Source: Microvenator marinus (lineage in GTDB: Bacteria; Myxococcota_A; Bradymonadia; Bradymonadales; Bradymonadaceae). Taken from it: 64,000 bases of DNA. Positions 44,853-53,784 of the stretch are shown piece by piece. Position numbers and translations under genes: made by a program. The stretch is from contig NZ_CP042467.1 in NCBI RefSeq assembly GCF_007993755.1, forward strand, positions 3,930,001-3,994,000, in the 5' to 3' direction. The notes under the pieces are model-generated. The model did not search any database. It worked only from the letters and a program-made list of their open reading frames with translations, and was not told where the DNA came from. Position 1 is the stretch's first letter, and each line of letters begins with the position of its first letter.

Positions 44853-45221
44853 ATGATACAGATGCAGAGCAGGCTCACGGTAGCCGATAACTCTGGTGCC
44901 AAGCAGGTCCAGTGCATCAAAGTCTTGGGCGGGTCGAAGCGCCGATACGCTTCAGTAGGCGACACGATCATCGTGTCGGTGAAGGAAGCCCTGCCCAATT
45001 CGAAGGTCAAGAAAGGCGAAGTTAAGCGCGCCGTGATCGTACGTACCGCAAAAGAGCTTGCACGCCCTGACGGTACCTATATCCGGTTTGATGACAACGC
45101 CGCTGTCCTGATCGATAACAATAACCAGCCCGTCGGAACCCGTATCTTCGGACCGGTCGCTCGTGAACTTCGCGCGCGGCAATACATGAAGATCGTAAGT
45201 CTGGCGCCTGAGGTCCTTTGA
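44853..45221 (+). CDS. rplN: 50S ribosomal protein L14
   Basis: The 122-aa protein is L14, at the subunit interface. It begins [18 protein letters not shown] and has [22 protein letters not shown] and [13 protein letters not shown]. It opens the spc part of the ribosomal cluster. Confidence 0.98.
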   Translation: MIQMQSRLTVADNSGAKQVQCIKVLGGSKRRYASVGDTIIVSVKEALPNSKVKKGEVKRAVIVRTAKELARPDGTYIRFDDNAAVLIDNNNQPVGTRIFGPVARELRARQYMKIVSLAPEVL

Positions 45222-45252
45222 GACTCGGCGGGATTGCTGAGCGGAGAACGTC

Positions 45253-45648
45253 ATGCATGTTAAGAAAGGTGATACGGTCGTAATTTTGGCCGGAAAAGAA
45301 AAGGGAGAGCGTGGCGAGATTATCGACATCGACCGAAAGCACGGACGTGTGAAGGTTGAGCGTCGTAATATGATCGTCAAGAATAAGAAGCCAAATCTTC
45401 TCACTGGAGAAGAAGGTGCAGTGATCGAAAAAGAGAACTGGATCGACGCTTCGAACGTGCTCATTTTCAGTGAAAAACTTCAAAAGGGTGTCCGTACCCA
45501 GGCTCGTTGGGTTGGCAAAGGTGGAAGCCTCCACACCACGCGCACCGAAGCTGTGGCTTCGTTCGGCTCGGACGCTCCTGAGCGCATCCAGAAGGTCCGT
45601 TACTCGGTAAAGAGTGAAGAGACTTTCGGTGCGGTAAATGCGGATTAA
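45253..45648 (+). CDS. rplX: 50S ribosomal protein L24
   Basis: The 131-aa protein is L24, an assembly initiator of the large subunit. The KOW motif KKGDTVVILAGKEKGERGEI is at the start. The protein is about 25 residues longer than the usual 103-108, with a C-terminal part (VRYSVKSEETFGAVNAD) after the normal end; this part might be lineage-specific. Confidence 0.96.
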   Translation: MHVKKGDTVVILAGKEKGERGEIIDIDRKHGRVKVERRNMIVKNKKPNLLTGEEGAVIEKENWIDASNVLIFSEKLQKGVRTQARWVGKGGSLHTTRTEAVASFGSDAPERIQKVRYSVKSEETFGAVNAD

Positions 45649-45666
45649 AGATCGGTTGCTCGGCGC

Positions 45667-45742
45667 TTGACATGGGTCGAGCTCTCCGATATGAAACGCG
45701 CCCTCGAACGGCGATGTGTTGTTCGCATCGCCGAATTTTTTT
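45667..45742 (+). promoter_or_regulatory. Internal promoter and terminator-like hairpin before rplE
   Basis: TTGACA (45667-45672) and TATGAA (45690-45695), 17 bases apart, make a good promoter. It is followed by CGGCGATG (45709-45716) pairing with CATCGCCG (45726-45733) and a seven-T run (45736-45742). The pair looks like a new transcript start with an attenuator leader. Confidence 0.65.
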
Positions 45743-45820
45743 GGCCAAGCTCACGGTGGTCGTGAATTGGTGGTTGGATTCGGAACAGCGGTAGAGTCCC
45801 GCTGACACGGAGAGTCCCTG

Positions 45821-46408
45821 ATGGGTTACTTAGTAAATAAATATCGTAGTGAAGTGATTCCCGCATTGACCGAAGAGTTCTCCCTGCAGAACCCAATGGA
45901 AGTGCCTAAGATCGAGAAAGTGGTGATCAACATGGGTCTCGGCGAAGCCGTACAGAACCCCAAGGTGATCGAAGCTGCTGTCAACGAGCTTACCCTGATC
46001 GCTGGTCAAAAGCCGGTCATCACTCGCGCAAAGAACTCGATCGCAACCTTCAAGTTGCGTGAAGGTATGCCGATCGGTGTTATGGTCACCCTACGTGGTG
46101 AGCGTATGTTCCAATTCCTGGAGCGCTTGCTCTACATCGCCCTTCCTCGCGTTCGCGACTTCAAGGGTGTGAGTGACAAAGCATTCGACGGACACGGAAA
46201 CTACTCGCTCGGCGTTCGTGAGCAGATCATCTTCCCAGAGATCGATTACGACAAAGTCGACAAAGTCCGCGGAATGAACATCACCATCGTGACCAGTGCT
46301 CCTAACGACGACCAGGCGCGTGCGCTCCTTCGTCACATGGGCATGCCGTTCATTCATCGTCAGCAGAAAGTTGCAGCAGCAGAAGGTTCTGAAGCTGCTG
46401 GAGAATAA
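45821..46408 (+). CDS. rplE: 50S ribosomal protein L5
   Basis: The 195-aa protein is L5, which binds 5S rRNA. It has [39 protein letters not shown] and [20 protein letters not shown]. It is preceded by a 172-base gap with its own promoter-like and hairpin elements. Confidence 0.98.
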   Translation: MGYLVNKYRSEVIPALTEEFSLQNPMEVPKIEKVVINMGLGEAVQNPKVIEAAVNELTLIAGQKPVITRAKNSIATFKLREGMPIGVMVTLRGERMFQFLERLLYIALPRVRDFKGVSDKAFDGHGNYSLGVREQIIFPEIDYDKVDKVRGMNITIVTSAPNDDQARALLRHMGMPFIHRQQKVAAAEGSEAAGE

Positions 46409-46442
46409 CCGTTAGGCCCTTCGGGGATAAAGAGGAGAAACC

Positions 46443-46628
46443 ATGGCTCGCAAAGCATCCATGGAGAAAGCCGCAAAGACTCCAAAATTCGCAGTCCGTC
46501 AGCACAATCGCTGCGGTGTATGCGGACGTCCACGTGGTTATCTAAGAAAGTTTAATTTGTGCCGAATCTGTTTCCGTAACCTTGCTCTCAAAGGCGAAGT
46601 TCCGGGCGTCGTGAAGGCGAGCTGGTAA
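46443..46628 (+). CDS. rpsZ: 30S ribosomal protein S14, zinc type (type Z)
   Basis: The 61-aa protein is the short, zinc-binding S14 form, with two Cys pairs CGVCG and CRICF, and the end [16 protein letters not shown]. It shares the usual position between rplE and rpsH. Confidence 0.97.
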   Translation: MARKASMEKAAKTPKFAVRQHNRCGVCGRPRGYLRKFNLCRICFRNLALKGEVPGVVKASW

Positions 46629-46651
46629 GAAACATTAATCCGGGAAAGGCC

Positions 46652-46692
46652 CAGGAGAACTCCCTAGCCGTTTGGTGAACGGCAATCTCCTG
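46652..46692 (+). promoter_or_regulatory. Nested hairpin leader before rpsH
   Basis: CAGGAGA (46652-46658) pairs with TCTCCTG (46686-46692), enclosing a second stem CCGTT/AACGG (46668-46682). The structure lies 26 bases before the rpsH start. S8 is the known spc-operon regulator in E. coli, so a role in autoregulation is possible. Confidence 0.5.
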
Positions 46693-46717
46693 TGGAACCT
46701 TCTCGAAGGAGACACCT

Positions 46718-47119
46718 ATGTTCACAACGAGTGATCCGATCGCGGATTTCCTCACGAGGATTCGCAATGGGCAGCAGGCGCGTCACGCGTCGACCAAGAT
46801 CCCAGCGAGCAAAGTGAAGTTTGCGGTCGCAAAGATTCTTGAAAAGTATGGCTACGTCGGAAACGTCGAGCGCAACGATGAAGGTCCTCAGGGCACGATC
46901 ATCGTCGAGCTTAAGTACGACAACGACCACAAGCCTTTGATTAACAACATTCGCCGAATTTCGAAGCCTTCTCGCCGTGTATACGTCGGGGTGGACGAGA
47001 TCCCTTCGGTATTGAATGGTCTTGGTATCGCAATCCTTTCCACGTCTCAGGGCGTGATGACGGGTCAAGAGGCCAAGGCAGCCAACGTGGGCGGCGAGCT
47101 CCTTTGCACGGTCTATTGA
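46718..47119 (+). CDS. rpsH: 30S ribosomal protein S8
   Basis: The 133-aa protein is S8, a primary 16S rRNA binder. It has DPIADFLTRIRNGQ, KIPASKVKFAVAKIL, RISKPSRRVYVGVDEIP and the end LLCTVY. A GAAGGAG ribosome-binding site precedes the ATG. Confidence 0.98.
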   Translation: MFTTSDPIADFLTRIRNGQQARHASTKIPASKVKFAVAKILEKYGYVGNVERNDEGPQGTIIVELKYDNDHKPLINNIRRISKPSRRVYVGVDEIPSVLNGLGIAILSTSQGVMTGQEAKAANVGGELLCTVY

Positions 47120-47134
47120 TACCGGAGGTGTATT

Positions 47135-47674
47135 ATGAGTCGAATAGGTAAACTACCGATCACGATTCCCGCCGGTGTCGACGTCAAACTCGACGGTTCG
47201 GTGATTCGTGTCAAAGGTCCAAAGGGCGAGCTTGTTCGTACCCTTTCGGATGTCGTAAGTGTCAAGATCGACGGAAACACGATTCACGTCGAGCGTAGCT
47301 CGGATAGCCGTGAATCGCGTAGCCACCAGGGTCTTGTGCGCAGTCTTGTTGCAAATATGGTTACTGGCGTCTCTACGGGCTTCCAGCGTGACCTTGAGAT
47401 CATCGGTGTGGGTTACCGTGCTGAGAAGCGCGGCAATTTTATTCGCTTTGACCTTGGTTACTCGCACCCGATCTTCGTCGAGCTTCCTGCAGTGGTTGAG
47501 GCGACTGTGTCGCAGACTGCAGTGTCGTTGACGAGCCGAGATAAAGAGACCCTCGGCCAGGTCGCAGCGAAGATTCGTAGCTTGAGGAAGCCGGAGCCGT
47601 ACAAGGGCAAAGGCGTCAAGTACAAAGAAGAAAGAATTATCCGCAAGGCCGGTAAGGCGGGCGGCAAGAAGTAA
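47135..47674 (+). CDS. rplF: 50S ribosomal protein L6
   Basis: The 179-aa protein is L6, near the factor-binding site. It has MSRIGKLPITIPAGVDV, ARGs around VGYRAEKRGN, LGYSHPI and the C-terminal RKPEPYKGKGVKYKEERI. GGAGGTG lies before the ATG. Confidence 0.98.
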   Translation: MSRIGKLPITIPAGVDVKLDGSVIRVKGPKGELVRTLSDVVSVKIDGNTIHVERSSDSRESRSHQGLVRSLVANMVTGVSTGFQRDLEIIGVGYRAEKRGNFIRFDLGYSHPIFVELPAVVEATVSQTAVSLTSRDKETLGQVAAKIRSLRKPEPYKGKGVKYKEERIIRKAGKAGGKK

Positions 47675-47716
47675 CCATCGTGTTGCGTCTTGACGCAAAC
47701 AAGTTGAGGTAAGCTT

Positions 47717-48085
47717 ATGTTGAGCAAAAATGAACGAAAAGATGGCCGCCTTCGCCGCAAGCGTCGTATTCGCAAGAAAGTCACTGGCACGCAGGCTCGG
47801 CCACGTTTGACCGTATTCCGGTCTAACCGCCACATCTACTGCCAGGTTGTAGATGACGTCACGGGGAGCACCCTTGTGTCGGCTTCAACCAAAGATGCGG
47901 AAGTCGCATCGGCATTGGACGGAAAAGATAAATCAGAGCAGGCGAAGGAAGTTGGCAAAGCGCTGGCGTCCCGAGCTCTTGGTAAAGGTATCGACTCGGT
48001 CGTCTTCGACCGTAACGGATACATCTACCATGGTCGAGTTGCGGCTGTTGCAGAAGGCGCCCGTGAAGGCGGACTGCAGTTCTAA
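47717..48085 (+). CDS. rplR: 50S ribosomal protein L18
   Basis: The 122-aa protein is L18, which binds 5S rRNA with L5. It has [29 protein letters not shown] and a C-terminal [19 protein letters not shown]. Confidence 0.98.
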   Translation: MLSKNERKDGRLRRKRRIRKKVTGTQARPRLTVFRSNRHIYCQVVDDVTGSTLVSASTKDAEVASALDGKDKSEQAKEVGKALASRALGKGIDSVVFDRNGYIYHGRVAAVAEGAREGGLQF

Positions 48086-48096
48086 GAGGAGTTCCT

Positions 48097-48600
48097 ATGG
48101 CGTTGCAACGTCGTAAACGAGAAGATGTCGATTTGAGCGAAAATGTGATCGCAATCAATCGCGTCGCAAAAGTGGTGAAGGGCGGTCGTCGCTTCAGCTT
48201 CAGCGCCCTCGTGGTGGTTGGAGATGGAAACGGTCGTGTTGGCGTGGGTCACGGAAAGGCTAATGAAGTTCCAGAAGCCATCCGTAAGGCCACTGAAAAC
48301 GCGAAGGGCCACCTTATTACGGTTCCGATTGTGGACGATACGATCCCTCACGATGTGATCGGACGCTTCGGTAGCGGGCAAGTTTTGCTCAAAGCTGCCA
48401 GCGAAGGTACCGGTGTTATCGCGGGTGGGCCTGTTCGTGCGATCCTTGAGGCAGCGGGTGTGAATAATATTCTCACCAAGAGCTTGGGTTCGAACAACCC
48501 ACATAACGTGGTGCGGGCTACGATGGCTGGATTGGCAGGACTGCACGATCCGGACGAGTATCGCCGTCGCCTGGGCCAAAACCTACCAGAGGCTGAATAA
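48097..48600 (+). CDS. rpsE: 30S ribosomal protein S5
   Basis: The 167-aa protein is S5, important for decoding accuracy. It has [38 protein letters not shown] and [14 protein letters not shown]. An AGAGGAG ribosome-binding site precedes the ATG. Confidence 0.98.
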   Translation: MALQRRKREDVDLSENVIAINRVAKVVKGGRRFSFSALVVVGDGNGRVGVGHGKANEVPEAIRKATENAKGHLITVPIVDDTIPHDVIGRFGSGQVLLKAASEGTGVIAGGPVRAILEAAGVNNILTKSLGSNNPHNVVRATMAGLAGLHDPDEYRRRLGQNLPEAE

Positions 48601-48615
48601 GCCGAGGAGCACGTG

Positions 48616-48801
48616 ATGGGTCAGATTAAAGTAACACAAACTCGCGGACTCGCCGGGAAACCAGAGTCACAGCGTCTAGCTATCAAAGGTCTCGGATTGC
48701 GTCGTCGTCACCACACAGTGGTTGTGGAAGACACGGATGCGATCCGCGGGCTGATCTCAAAAGTCGTCCACTTGGTGGAAGTCGAAGAGATCAAGGAGTG
48801 A
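48616..48801 (+). CDS. rpmD: 50S ribosomal protein L30
   Basis: The 61-aa protein is L30. It has [20 protein letters not shown] and a [15 protein letters not shown] segment. The start is ATG 48616 or GTG 48613. Confidence 0.95.
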   Translation: MGQIKVTQTRGLAGKPESQRLAIKGLGLRRRHHTVVVEDTDAIRGLISKVVHLVEVEEIKE

Positions 48802-48804
48802 GTC

Positions 48805-49254
48805 ATGGATTTGAGTACGCTTAAAGCACCAAAAGGTGCAAATCGTAACCGCAAGCGTAAAGGCCGCGGACAAGGTAGCACGCTGGGTAAAACCGCGGGT
48901 AAAGGCCACAAAGGTCAAAAAGCTCGCTCCGGCGGACAGGTTAAGGCAGGTTTCGAAGGCGGTCAGATGCCTTTGCAACGTCGACTTCCAAAGCAAGGCT
49001 TCACGAACATTCACGCCAAAGTTTATGGTGTGGTCAATGTTTCGACCCTGGAGCGCGCATTTGAGGAAGGCGAAGAGGTCTCTTTTGAGACTGTTGCTGC
49101 CAAGCGTTTGATAAAGAAGCACGCTGACGGATTGAAAGTGCTTGGTCAGGGAACGCTTTCTAAGAAACTCGTCGTAAAGGCAGCTAAGGTCAGTGCTTCG
49201 GCACAAGAGAAGATCAGTGCAGCCGGTGGGACTGTAGAGGTTATCGGTGGCTAA
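48805..49254 (+). CDS. rplO: 50S ribosomal protein L15
   Basis: The 149-aa protein is L15, a late assembly protein. It has NRKRKGRGQGSTLGKTAGKG, GQMPLQRRLPKQGF and a C-terminal KAAKVSASAQEKISAAGG. Its end overlaps secY by eight bases. Confidence 0.98.
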   Translation: MDLSTLKAPKGANRNRKRKGRGQGSTLGKTAGKGHKGQKARSGGQVKAGFEGGQMPLQRRLPKQGFTNIHAKVYGVVNVSTLERAFEEGEEVSFETVAAKRLIKKHADGLKVLGQGTLSKKLVVKAAKVSASAQEKISAAGGTVEVIGG

Positions 49255-50593
49255 TAAGTATAGCGGAATACTCGAGATGCCAGAGCTGCGTCGGCGTTTG
49301 TTTTTTACGCTGGCGTTGCTCGCGATCTATCGTGTGGGCGTGTTCATCCCAGTTCCTGGGGTTAACCGCGCTGCGATGTCACAGATCGTCGGGGGTGCAG
49401 GAGGTGGACTTCTGGGACTCGTGAACTTGTTCACGGGCGGCGCCCTTGAGTTGATGAGTATTTTTGCTCTGGGCATCATGCCCTACATTTCAGCCTCGAT
49501 TATCTTTCAGTTGATGACAGTGGTCGTCCCTGCGATCGAAAGAATGCAGAAGGAAGGCGAGCAAGGTCGAAAGAAGATCACCCAGTACACCCGTTATGCG
49601 ACGGTACTCCTGAGTATCATCCAGGGAACTGGTATCTCCTTCTATCTTGAGAACCTTAACGACACGAACCCTGAACTGGGTCTCCTGGTCGAGCCAGGCC
49701 TCGGCTTCAAGCTCTTGACCGTGGTGACCTTGGTCGCCGGTACGATGTTCGTGATGTGGTTGGGTGAGCAGATCACCGAGCGCGGTATCGGTAACGGTAT
49801 CTCGTTGATCATCACGGCTGGTATTATCGCAGCCTTCCCTGCGGCGGTCCTTCAGACCTTCCAGATGGCTGAGTCTGGTTCGTTGAGCACGTTTGCTCTC
49901 GTGATCTTGGGGGTCTTGGCCCTTGCAGTGACCGCGTTCATCGTGTTCATCGAGTCGGCACAACGGCGTGTGCCCTTGCAATACGCGCGGCGTATGGTGG
50001 GTCAGAGGATCTACGGAGTGCAAAATCAGCACCTTCCATTGAAGGTGAATATGGCGGGTGTTATCCCACCGATCTTTGCTTCGTCGCTTCTGATCTTCCC
50101 GAGCACCGTCGTGAGCTATTTTGATGAGAACGCCGTAACGTTGTTCATACAGGCTTCTTTGATCCCTGGTGACTGGCGCTACAACATCATCTACGCAGCC
50201 CTGGTTATCTTCTTCTGCTTCTTCTACACGGCCGTTCAGGTCAACCCTGTGGACATGGCAGACAACTTGAAGAAGCAGGATGCGTTCATTCCAGGTATTC
50301 GTCCCGGTCGTAAGACTGCTGAATACTTGGATGAAGTGATGAGCCGATTGACCTTTGCAGGATCGATCTACATTGCGGCGGTATGTGTGCTTCCGTTCTT
50401 CCTACAAGACAACCTTGGCGTGTCGTTCTACTTCGGTGGAACGAGCTTGCTCATCGTTGTGAGTGTGGGTCTAGACACGGTTAACCAGATAGAAAACCAC
50501 CTGATCACAAGACAGTACGACGAGTTCAGCGCGAAAGCGGGCGGGGCTCTTACTGGCAGTCGAATCAAGGGGCGAGACGAAGACGATATGTAA
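49247..50593 (+). CDS. secY: Protein translocase subunit SecY
   Basis: The 448-aa protein has ten membrane segments and forms the channel for protein export. It carries GIMPYISASIIFQLM, RMQKEGEQGRKKITQYTRY, the cytoplasmic loop RRVPLQYARRMVGQR and the FNPVDMADNLKK-like QVNPVDMADNLKK. The GTG start lies inside the end of rplO. adk and map, which often follow, are absent; infA comes next. Confidence 0.98.
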   Translation: MANKYSGILEMPELRRRLFFTLALLAIYRVGVFIPVPGVNRAAMSQIVGGAGGGLLGLVNLFTGGALELMSIFALGIMPYISASIIFQLMTVVVPAIERMQKEGEQGRKKITQYTRYATVLLSIIQGTGISFYLENLNDTNPELGLLVEPGLGFKLLTVVTLVAGTMFVMWLGEQITERGIGNGISLIITAGIIAAFPAAVLQTFQMAESGSLSTFALVILGVLALAVTAFIVFIESAQRRVPLQYARRMVGQRIYGVQNQHLPLKVNMAGVIPPIFASSLLIFPSTVVSYFDENAVTLFIQASLIPGDWRYNIIYAALVIFFCFFYTAVQVNPVDMADNLKKQDAFIPGIRPGRKTAEYLDEVMSRLTFAGSIYIAAVCVLPFFLQDNLGVSFYFGGTSLLIVVSVGLDTVNQIENHLITRQYDEFSAKAGGALTGSRIKGRDEDDM

Positions 50594-50627
50594 TCGTCTA
50601 AGGTGTTGAACTGGATCGGCAAAGTGC

Positions 50628-50675
50628 TTGACTCAGTTGACACGAATGTGTATGTAAGCGCGCCCCGTTTCGGGG
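50628..50675 (+). promoter_or_regulatory. Internal promoter and hairpin before infA
   Basis: TTGACT (50628-50633) and TATGTA (50651-50656), 17 bases apart, form a probable promoter. CCCCG/CGGGG (50663-50675) make a short hairpin in the leader. Confidence 0.55.
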
Positions 50676-50696
50676 TGAGCAAGAGACGGATAGGTC

Positions 50697-50915
50697 ATGG
50701 CGAAAGAAGAGGTCATAGAAGTCGAAGGAACGGTAATTGAGCCGTTGCCAAACGCGATGTTTCGCGTCGAATTGGAGAATGGGCACAGGGTACTTGCGCA
50801 TATCTCCGGGAAGATGAGGATGCACTTCATCAAGATTCTTCCTGGTGACAAAGTAACTGTAGAGCTTTCTCCATACGACCTCACACGTGGTCGCATTGTA
50901 TATCGATCGAAGTAA
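50697..50915 (+). CDS. infA: Translation initiation factor IF-1
   Basis: The 72-aa OB-fold protein binds the A site during initiation. It has [41 protein letters not shown] and [14 protein letters not shown], full family length. Confidence 0.98.
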   Translation: MAKEEVIEVEGTVIEPLPNAMFRVELENGHRVLAHISGKMRMHFIKILPGDKVTVELSPYDLTRGRIVYRSK

Positions 50916-50942
50916 GGCGCATTGTCGCCAAGGAGAAGGACG

Positions 50943-51056
50943 ATGAAAGTTCGCCCATCAGTTAAGAAGATTTGTGAAAAGTGCAAGATCATCCGCCGAA
51001 AAGGGGTGGTCCGCGTAATTTGTATCAACCCCCGACACAAGCAGCGTCAGGGCTAA
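50943..51056 (+). CDS. rpmJ: 50S ribosomal protein L36
   Basis: The 37-aa protein [20 protein letters not shown]... is the zinc-binding form of L36 with Cys11, Cys14, Cys27 and His32. It lies 27 bases after infA with an AGGAG site upstream. Confidence 0.97.
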   Translation: MKVRPSVKKICEKCKIIRRKGVVRVICINPRHKQRQG

Positions 51057-51065
51057 GAATTGGAT

Positions 51066-51083
51066 TCTGGGTTCTGGCCCAGA
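51066..51083 (+). promoter_or_regulatory. Small hairpin between rpmJ and rpsM
   Basis: TCTGGG (51066-51071) pairs with CCCAGA (51078-51083) around a 6-base loop. It is one of several short hairpins between genes of this cluster. Confidence 0.35.
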
Positions 51084-51101
51084 CTATTGAGGAGTTAGAT
51101 C

Positions 51102-51470
51102 GTGGCACGTATTGCAGGCGTAGACTTGCCGCGTCGTAAGCGGATCGACATTGCCCTAACGTATATTTACGGAATTGGGCGAACTCTGGCTCTCGAGGTA
51201 ATCGAGAAGGCCCAGGTCGAAGGCTCGACGCGGACCGATGATCTCACAGAAGCTGAGATTCGTCAGATTCGTGACGTACTCGAAGCTGAGTACAAAGTAG
51301 AAGGTGATCTCCGTCGTCAGGTACAGCTTGATATCAAGCGTCTGAAGGACTTGGGTTGCTATCGTGGACTTCGCCATCGTCGTGGACTTCCGGCTCGTGG
51401 GCAGCGTACGCGTACCAACGCACGTACCCGCCGCGGACCTCGTCGTACCATGGCTCGTAAGAAGAAATAA
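51102..51470 (+). CDS. rpsM: 30S ribosomal protein S13
   Basis: The 122-aa protein is S13 of the small-subunit head. It has [48 protein letters not shown] and a basic end. GTG start at 51102 with GAGGAG upstream. Confidence 0.98.
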   Translation: MARIAGVDLPRRKRIDIALTYIYGIGRTLALEVIEKAQVEGSTRTDDLTEAEIRQIRDVLEAEYKVEGDLRRQVQLDIKRLKDLGCYRGLRHRRGLPARGQRTRTNARTRRGPRRTMARKKK

Positions 51471-51477
51471 TGCATAG

Positions 51478-51495
51478 AGCCCTAGGATTAGGGCT
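51478..51495 (+). promoter_or_regulatory. Small hairpin between rpsM and rpsK
   Basis: AGCCCTA (51478-51484) pairs with TAGGGCT (51489-51495) around a GGAT loop, followed by only TT. It might be a processing or weak attenuation site. Confidence 0.4.
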
Positions 51496-51508
51496 TTGGG
51501 AGTGAAAG

Positions 51509-51895
51509 ATGGCTAAGGCAAAAGTCACAAAGAAAAAGGTCCGTAAGAATGTTCAGACTGGTGTGGTTCACATCCAGTCGACATTCAACAATACGATCGT
51601 GACCATCACTGATACACATGGCAATGCGTTGTCTTGGTGCAGCGCTGGCGCTCGCGGGTTTAAGGGATCACGTAAGTCGACTCCTTTCGCCGCTGGTGTT
51701 GCTGCCGAAGAGGCTGCTCGTCGCGCAATGGATCACGGTTTGAAGTCGGTATCGGTGTTCCTCAAGGGTCCTGGAACTGGCCGTGAAGCAGCTCTTCGCT
51801 CGCTTCAGTCAGCAGGTCTTCGTGTTACGAGCATCCGCGACGTTACGCCGATCCCTCATAATGGATGTCGCCCACCGAAGCGTCGGCGCGTCTAA
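51509..51895 (+). CDS. rpsK: 30S ribosomal protein S11
   Basis: The 128-aa protein is S11 of the platform. It has [37 protein letters not shown] and [18 protein letters not shown]. The usual next gene, rpsD, is missing; rpoA follows. Confidence 0.98.
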   Translation: MAKAKVTKKKVRKNVQTGVVHIQSTFNNTIVTITDTHGNALSWCSAGARGFKGSRKSTPFAAGVAAEEAARRAMDHGLKSVSVFLKGPGTGREAALRSLQSAGLRVTSIRDVTPIPHNGCRPPKRRRV

Positions 51896-51960
51896 GAGTC
51901 TGGATTAGTAGCATAGTTAGATTGTCGGTCTTGTCCGACTAAAAGCATTTTGGAGAGCCC

Positions 51961-52959
51961 ATGTATCGCAACTGGCGAGATCTCATAAGACCACGTGAAG
52001 TGAATATTGATCCACGTACCAAGACGGATACGTACGCGAAGTTCGTGTGCGAGCCGCTTGAGCGTGGATACGGCATCACCATCGGTAATACCCTGCGTCG
52101 TGTACTGCTCAGCAGCATCATGGGCGCGGCCGTAACCAAAGTGAAGATTGATGGCGCGCTTCATGAGTTCACCAATTTGCCGGACGTCAAAGAGGACGTG
52201 ACCGACATCGTGCTGAACCTGAAAGAACTGCGGGTCAAGCTTCACGGCTACGAGCCAAAGGTCGTGACGATCGACGTAGAGGGACCCAAAGTGGTTACCG
52301 CTGCCGATATCGTAAGCGATGGCGCGGTTGAAGTGCTCAACCCTGAGCATAAGATCGCGACTGTAAGTGAGCGAGGTCGCTTCCGTGCAGAACTCACGAT
52401 CGAAGCAGGTCGCGGTTATGTTCCAGCGGAAGAAAACAAGGGTGAAGAAGACCCGATCGGTGTGATTCCGATCGACGCCATCTTCAATCCTATCCGCAAG
52501 GTCAACTTCGCGATCACCAACGCTCGCGTGGGTCAGCGCACCGACTTCAACAAGCTTGTGCTTGAAGTATGGACGGATGGAAGCGTGGCTCCAGAGGACG
52601 CCGTTGCGTTTGCTGCGAAGATCGTCAAAGAGCAGATCAATATCTTCATCAACTTCGATGAAGCGGTTGAGCCTGAGGAGACGACCAAAGAAGAAGAGCC
52701 ACAGTTCAACGAGCATCTGCTCAAGCCTGTGGATGAGCTCGAGCTTACGGTTCGTAGTTATAACTGTCTTCGTAACGCAGATATCCGATACATCGGTGAC
52801 CTGGTTCAGAAGACCGATCTTGAGTTGCTCAAGACGAAGAACTTCGGTCGTAAGTCGCTTAAGGAGATCAAAGAGCTCCTTACGCAGTACGGATTGCACT
52901 TGGATATGAAGTTGGAGAATTGGCCCCCTAAGGAGCTTCTCCAAAAGAAAGAAGGTTAA
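51961..52959 (+). CDS. rpoA: RNA polymerase subunit alpha
   Basis: The 332-aa protein is the alpha subunit. The N-terminal dimerisation domain has [20 protein letters not shown], and the C-terminal domain has [36 protein letters not shown], which contacts UP elements and activators. Length is typical. Confidence 0.99.
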   Translation: MYRNWRDLIRPREVNIDPRTKTDTYAKFVCEPLERGYGITIGNTLRRVLLSSIMGAAVTKVKIDGALHEFTNLPDVKEDVTDIVLNLKELRVKLHGYEPKVVTIDVEGPKVVTAADIVSDGAVEVLNPEHKIATVSERGRFRAELTIEAGRGYVPAEENKGEEDPIGVIPIDAIFNPIRKVNFAITNARVGQRTDFNKLVLEVWTDGSVAPEDAVAFAAKIVKEQINIFINFDEAVEPEETTKEEEPQFNEHLLKPVDELELTVRSYNCLRNADIRYIGDLVQKTDLELLKTKNFGRKSLKEIKELLTQYGLHLDMKLENWPPKELLQKKEG

Positions 52960-52969
52960 TTTCGTTTGA

Positions 52970-52985
52970 GTGCGCTATGTCGCAC
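52970..52985 (+). promoter_or_regulatory. Short hairpin between rpoA and rplQ
   Basis: GTGCG (52970-52974) pairs with CGCAC (52981-52985). Weak on its own, but like the other intergenic hairpins in this cluster. Confidence 0.3.
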
Positions 52986-53007
52986 GTCAAGACAATAGAG
53001 GTAAGTT

Positions 53008-53445
53008 ATGCGACATAGAAAGTCAGGCCGAAAGCTTAATAGAACGGCTGCGCACCGAAAGGCTCTTTTCAACAACCTTTCGATCGCGCTTGTAAAGTAC
53101 GAGATGATCCAGACGACTGATGCGAAGGCGAAAGAGCTTCGTAGTCTTGCCGATCACCTCATCACTCTCGGAAAGCGCGACACCGTGCACTCTCGCCGTC
53201 AGGCCTTCAAAGTACTGAAGGACCGCGATCTGGTTGGGAAGTTGTTCGACGATCTCGCGAAGCGCGACGAGCTTGCGACCCGTTCGGGTGGTTACACACG
53301 CATCGTGAAGATTGGACAGCGTCCTGGCGACAATGCTCCTCTTTCACGCATCAGCTGGGTTGGCACCACGGTTGAGAACACGGCGGCTCTTCGTTACCCA
53401 GAGCACCTTCTTATCGACGACGAAGATGAGTCGGAAGAAGGTTAA
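53008..53445 (+). CDS. rplQ: 50S ribosomal protein L17
   Basis: The 145-aa protein is L17, near the tunnel exit. It begins MRHRKSGRKLNRTAAHRKAL and has the family's acidic tail (DDEDESEEG). It closes the supercluster before a strong terminator. Confidence 0.98.
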   Translation: MRHRKSGRKLNRTAAHRKALFNNLSIALVKYEMIQTTDAKAKELRSLADHLITLGKRDTVHSRRQAFKVLKDRDLVGKLFDDLAKRDELATRSGGYTRIVKIGQRPGDNAPLSRISWVGTTVENTAALRYPEHLLIDDEDESEEG

Positions 53446-53467
53446 GCTCGAAAGAGTTTAGAGTTCG

Positions 53468-53499
53468 AAAAGGCCGCTACTTAGCGGCCTTTTGTTTTT
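53468..53499 (+). terminator. Intrinsic terminator of the ribosomal supercluster
   Basis: AAAAGGCCGCTA (53468-53479) pairs with TAGCGGCCTTTT (53482-53493), followed by G and five T. It lies 23 bases after the rplQ stop. Confidence 0.93.
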
Positions 53500-53517
53500 G
53501 GAGCGAAAGGTTTGAGC

Positions 53518-53784
53518 GTGTTTGAAGCGAAAGACGGGGGCACTCTGATCCGCGTCTATGCGGCGCCGCGGGCTTCTAAAGAAGCTGTGATAGGCGAGTT
53601 TGATGGCATGTTGAAGGTCGCGGTGAAGGCACCACCTGTGGATGGCGCAGCTAACAAGGCGTTTGAGAAGTTCTTGGGCAAGAAGTTAGGAAGCCCCGTG
53701 ACCTTGGTCAGCGGGGCTAGTGGCCGCAGGAAAGTCTTCTGGGTTGAAATGGACCCGGAGGACGTCGCCGCGCGCTTAGCGTGA
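53518..53784 (+). CDS. YggU/DUF167-family protein
   Basis: The protein of 88 aa (90 if TTG 53512 is used) matches the YggU family: RVYAAPRASKEAVIGEFDG, VAVKAPPVDGAANKAF and SGASGRRKVFWV. The family's function is not established. It follows the ribosomal terminator, and its 3' end overlaps the convergent FHA gene by nine bases. Confidence 0.88.
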   Translation: MFEAKDGGTLIRVYAAPRASKEAVIGEFDGMLKVAVKAPPVDGAANKAFEKFLGKKLGSPVTLVSGASGRRKVFWVEMDPEDVAARLA

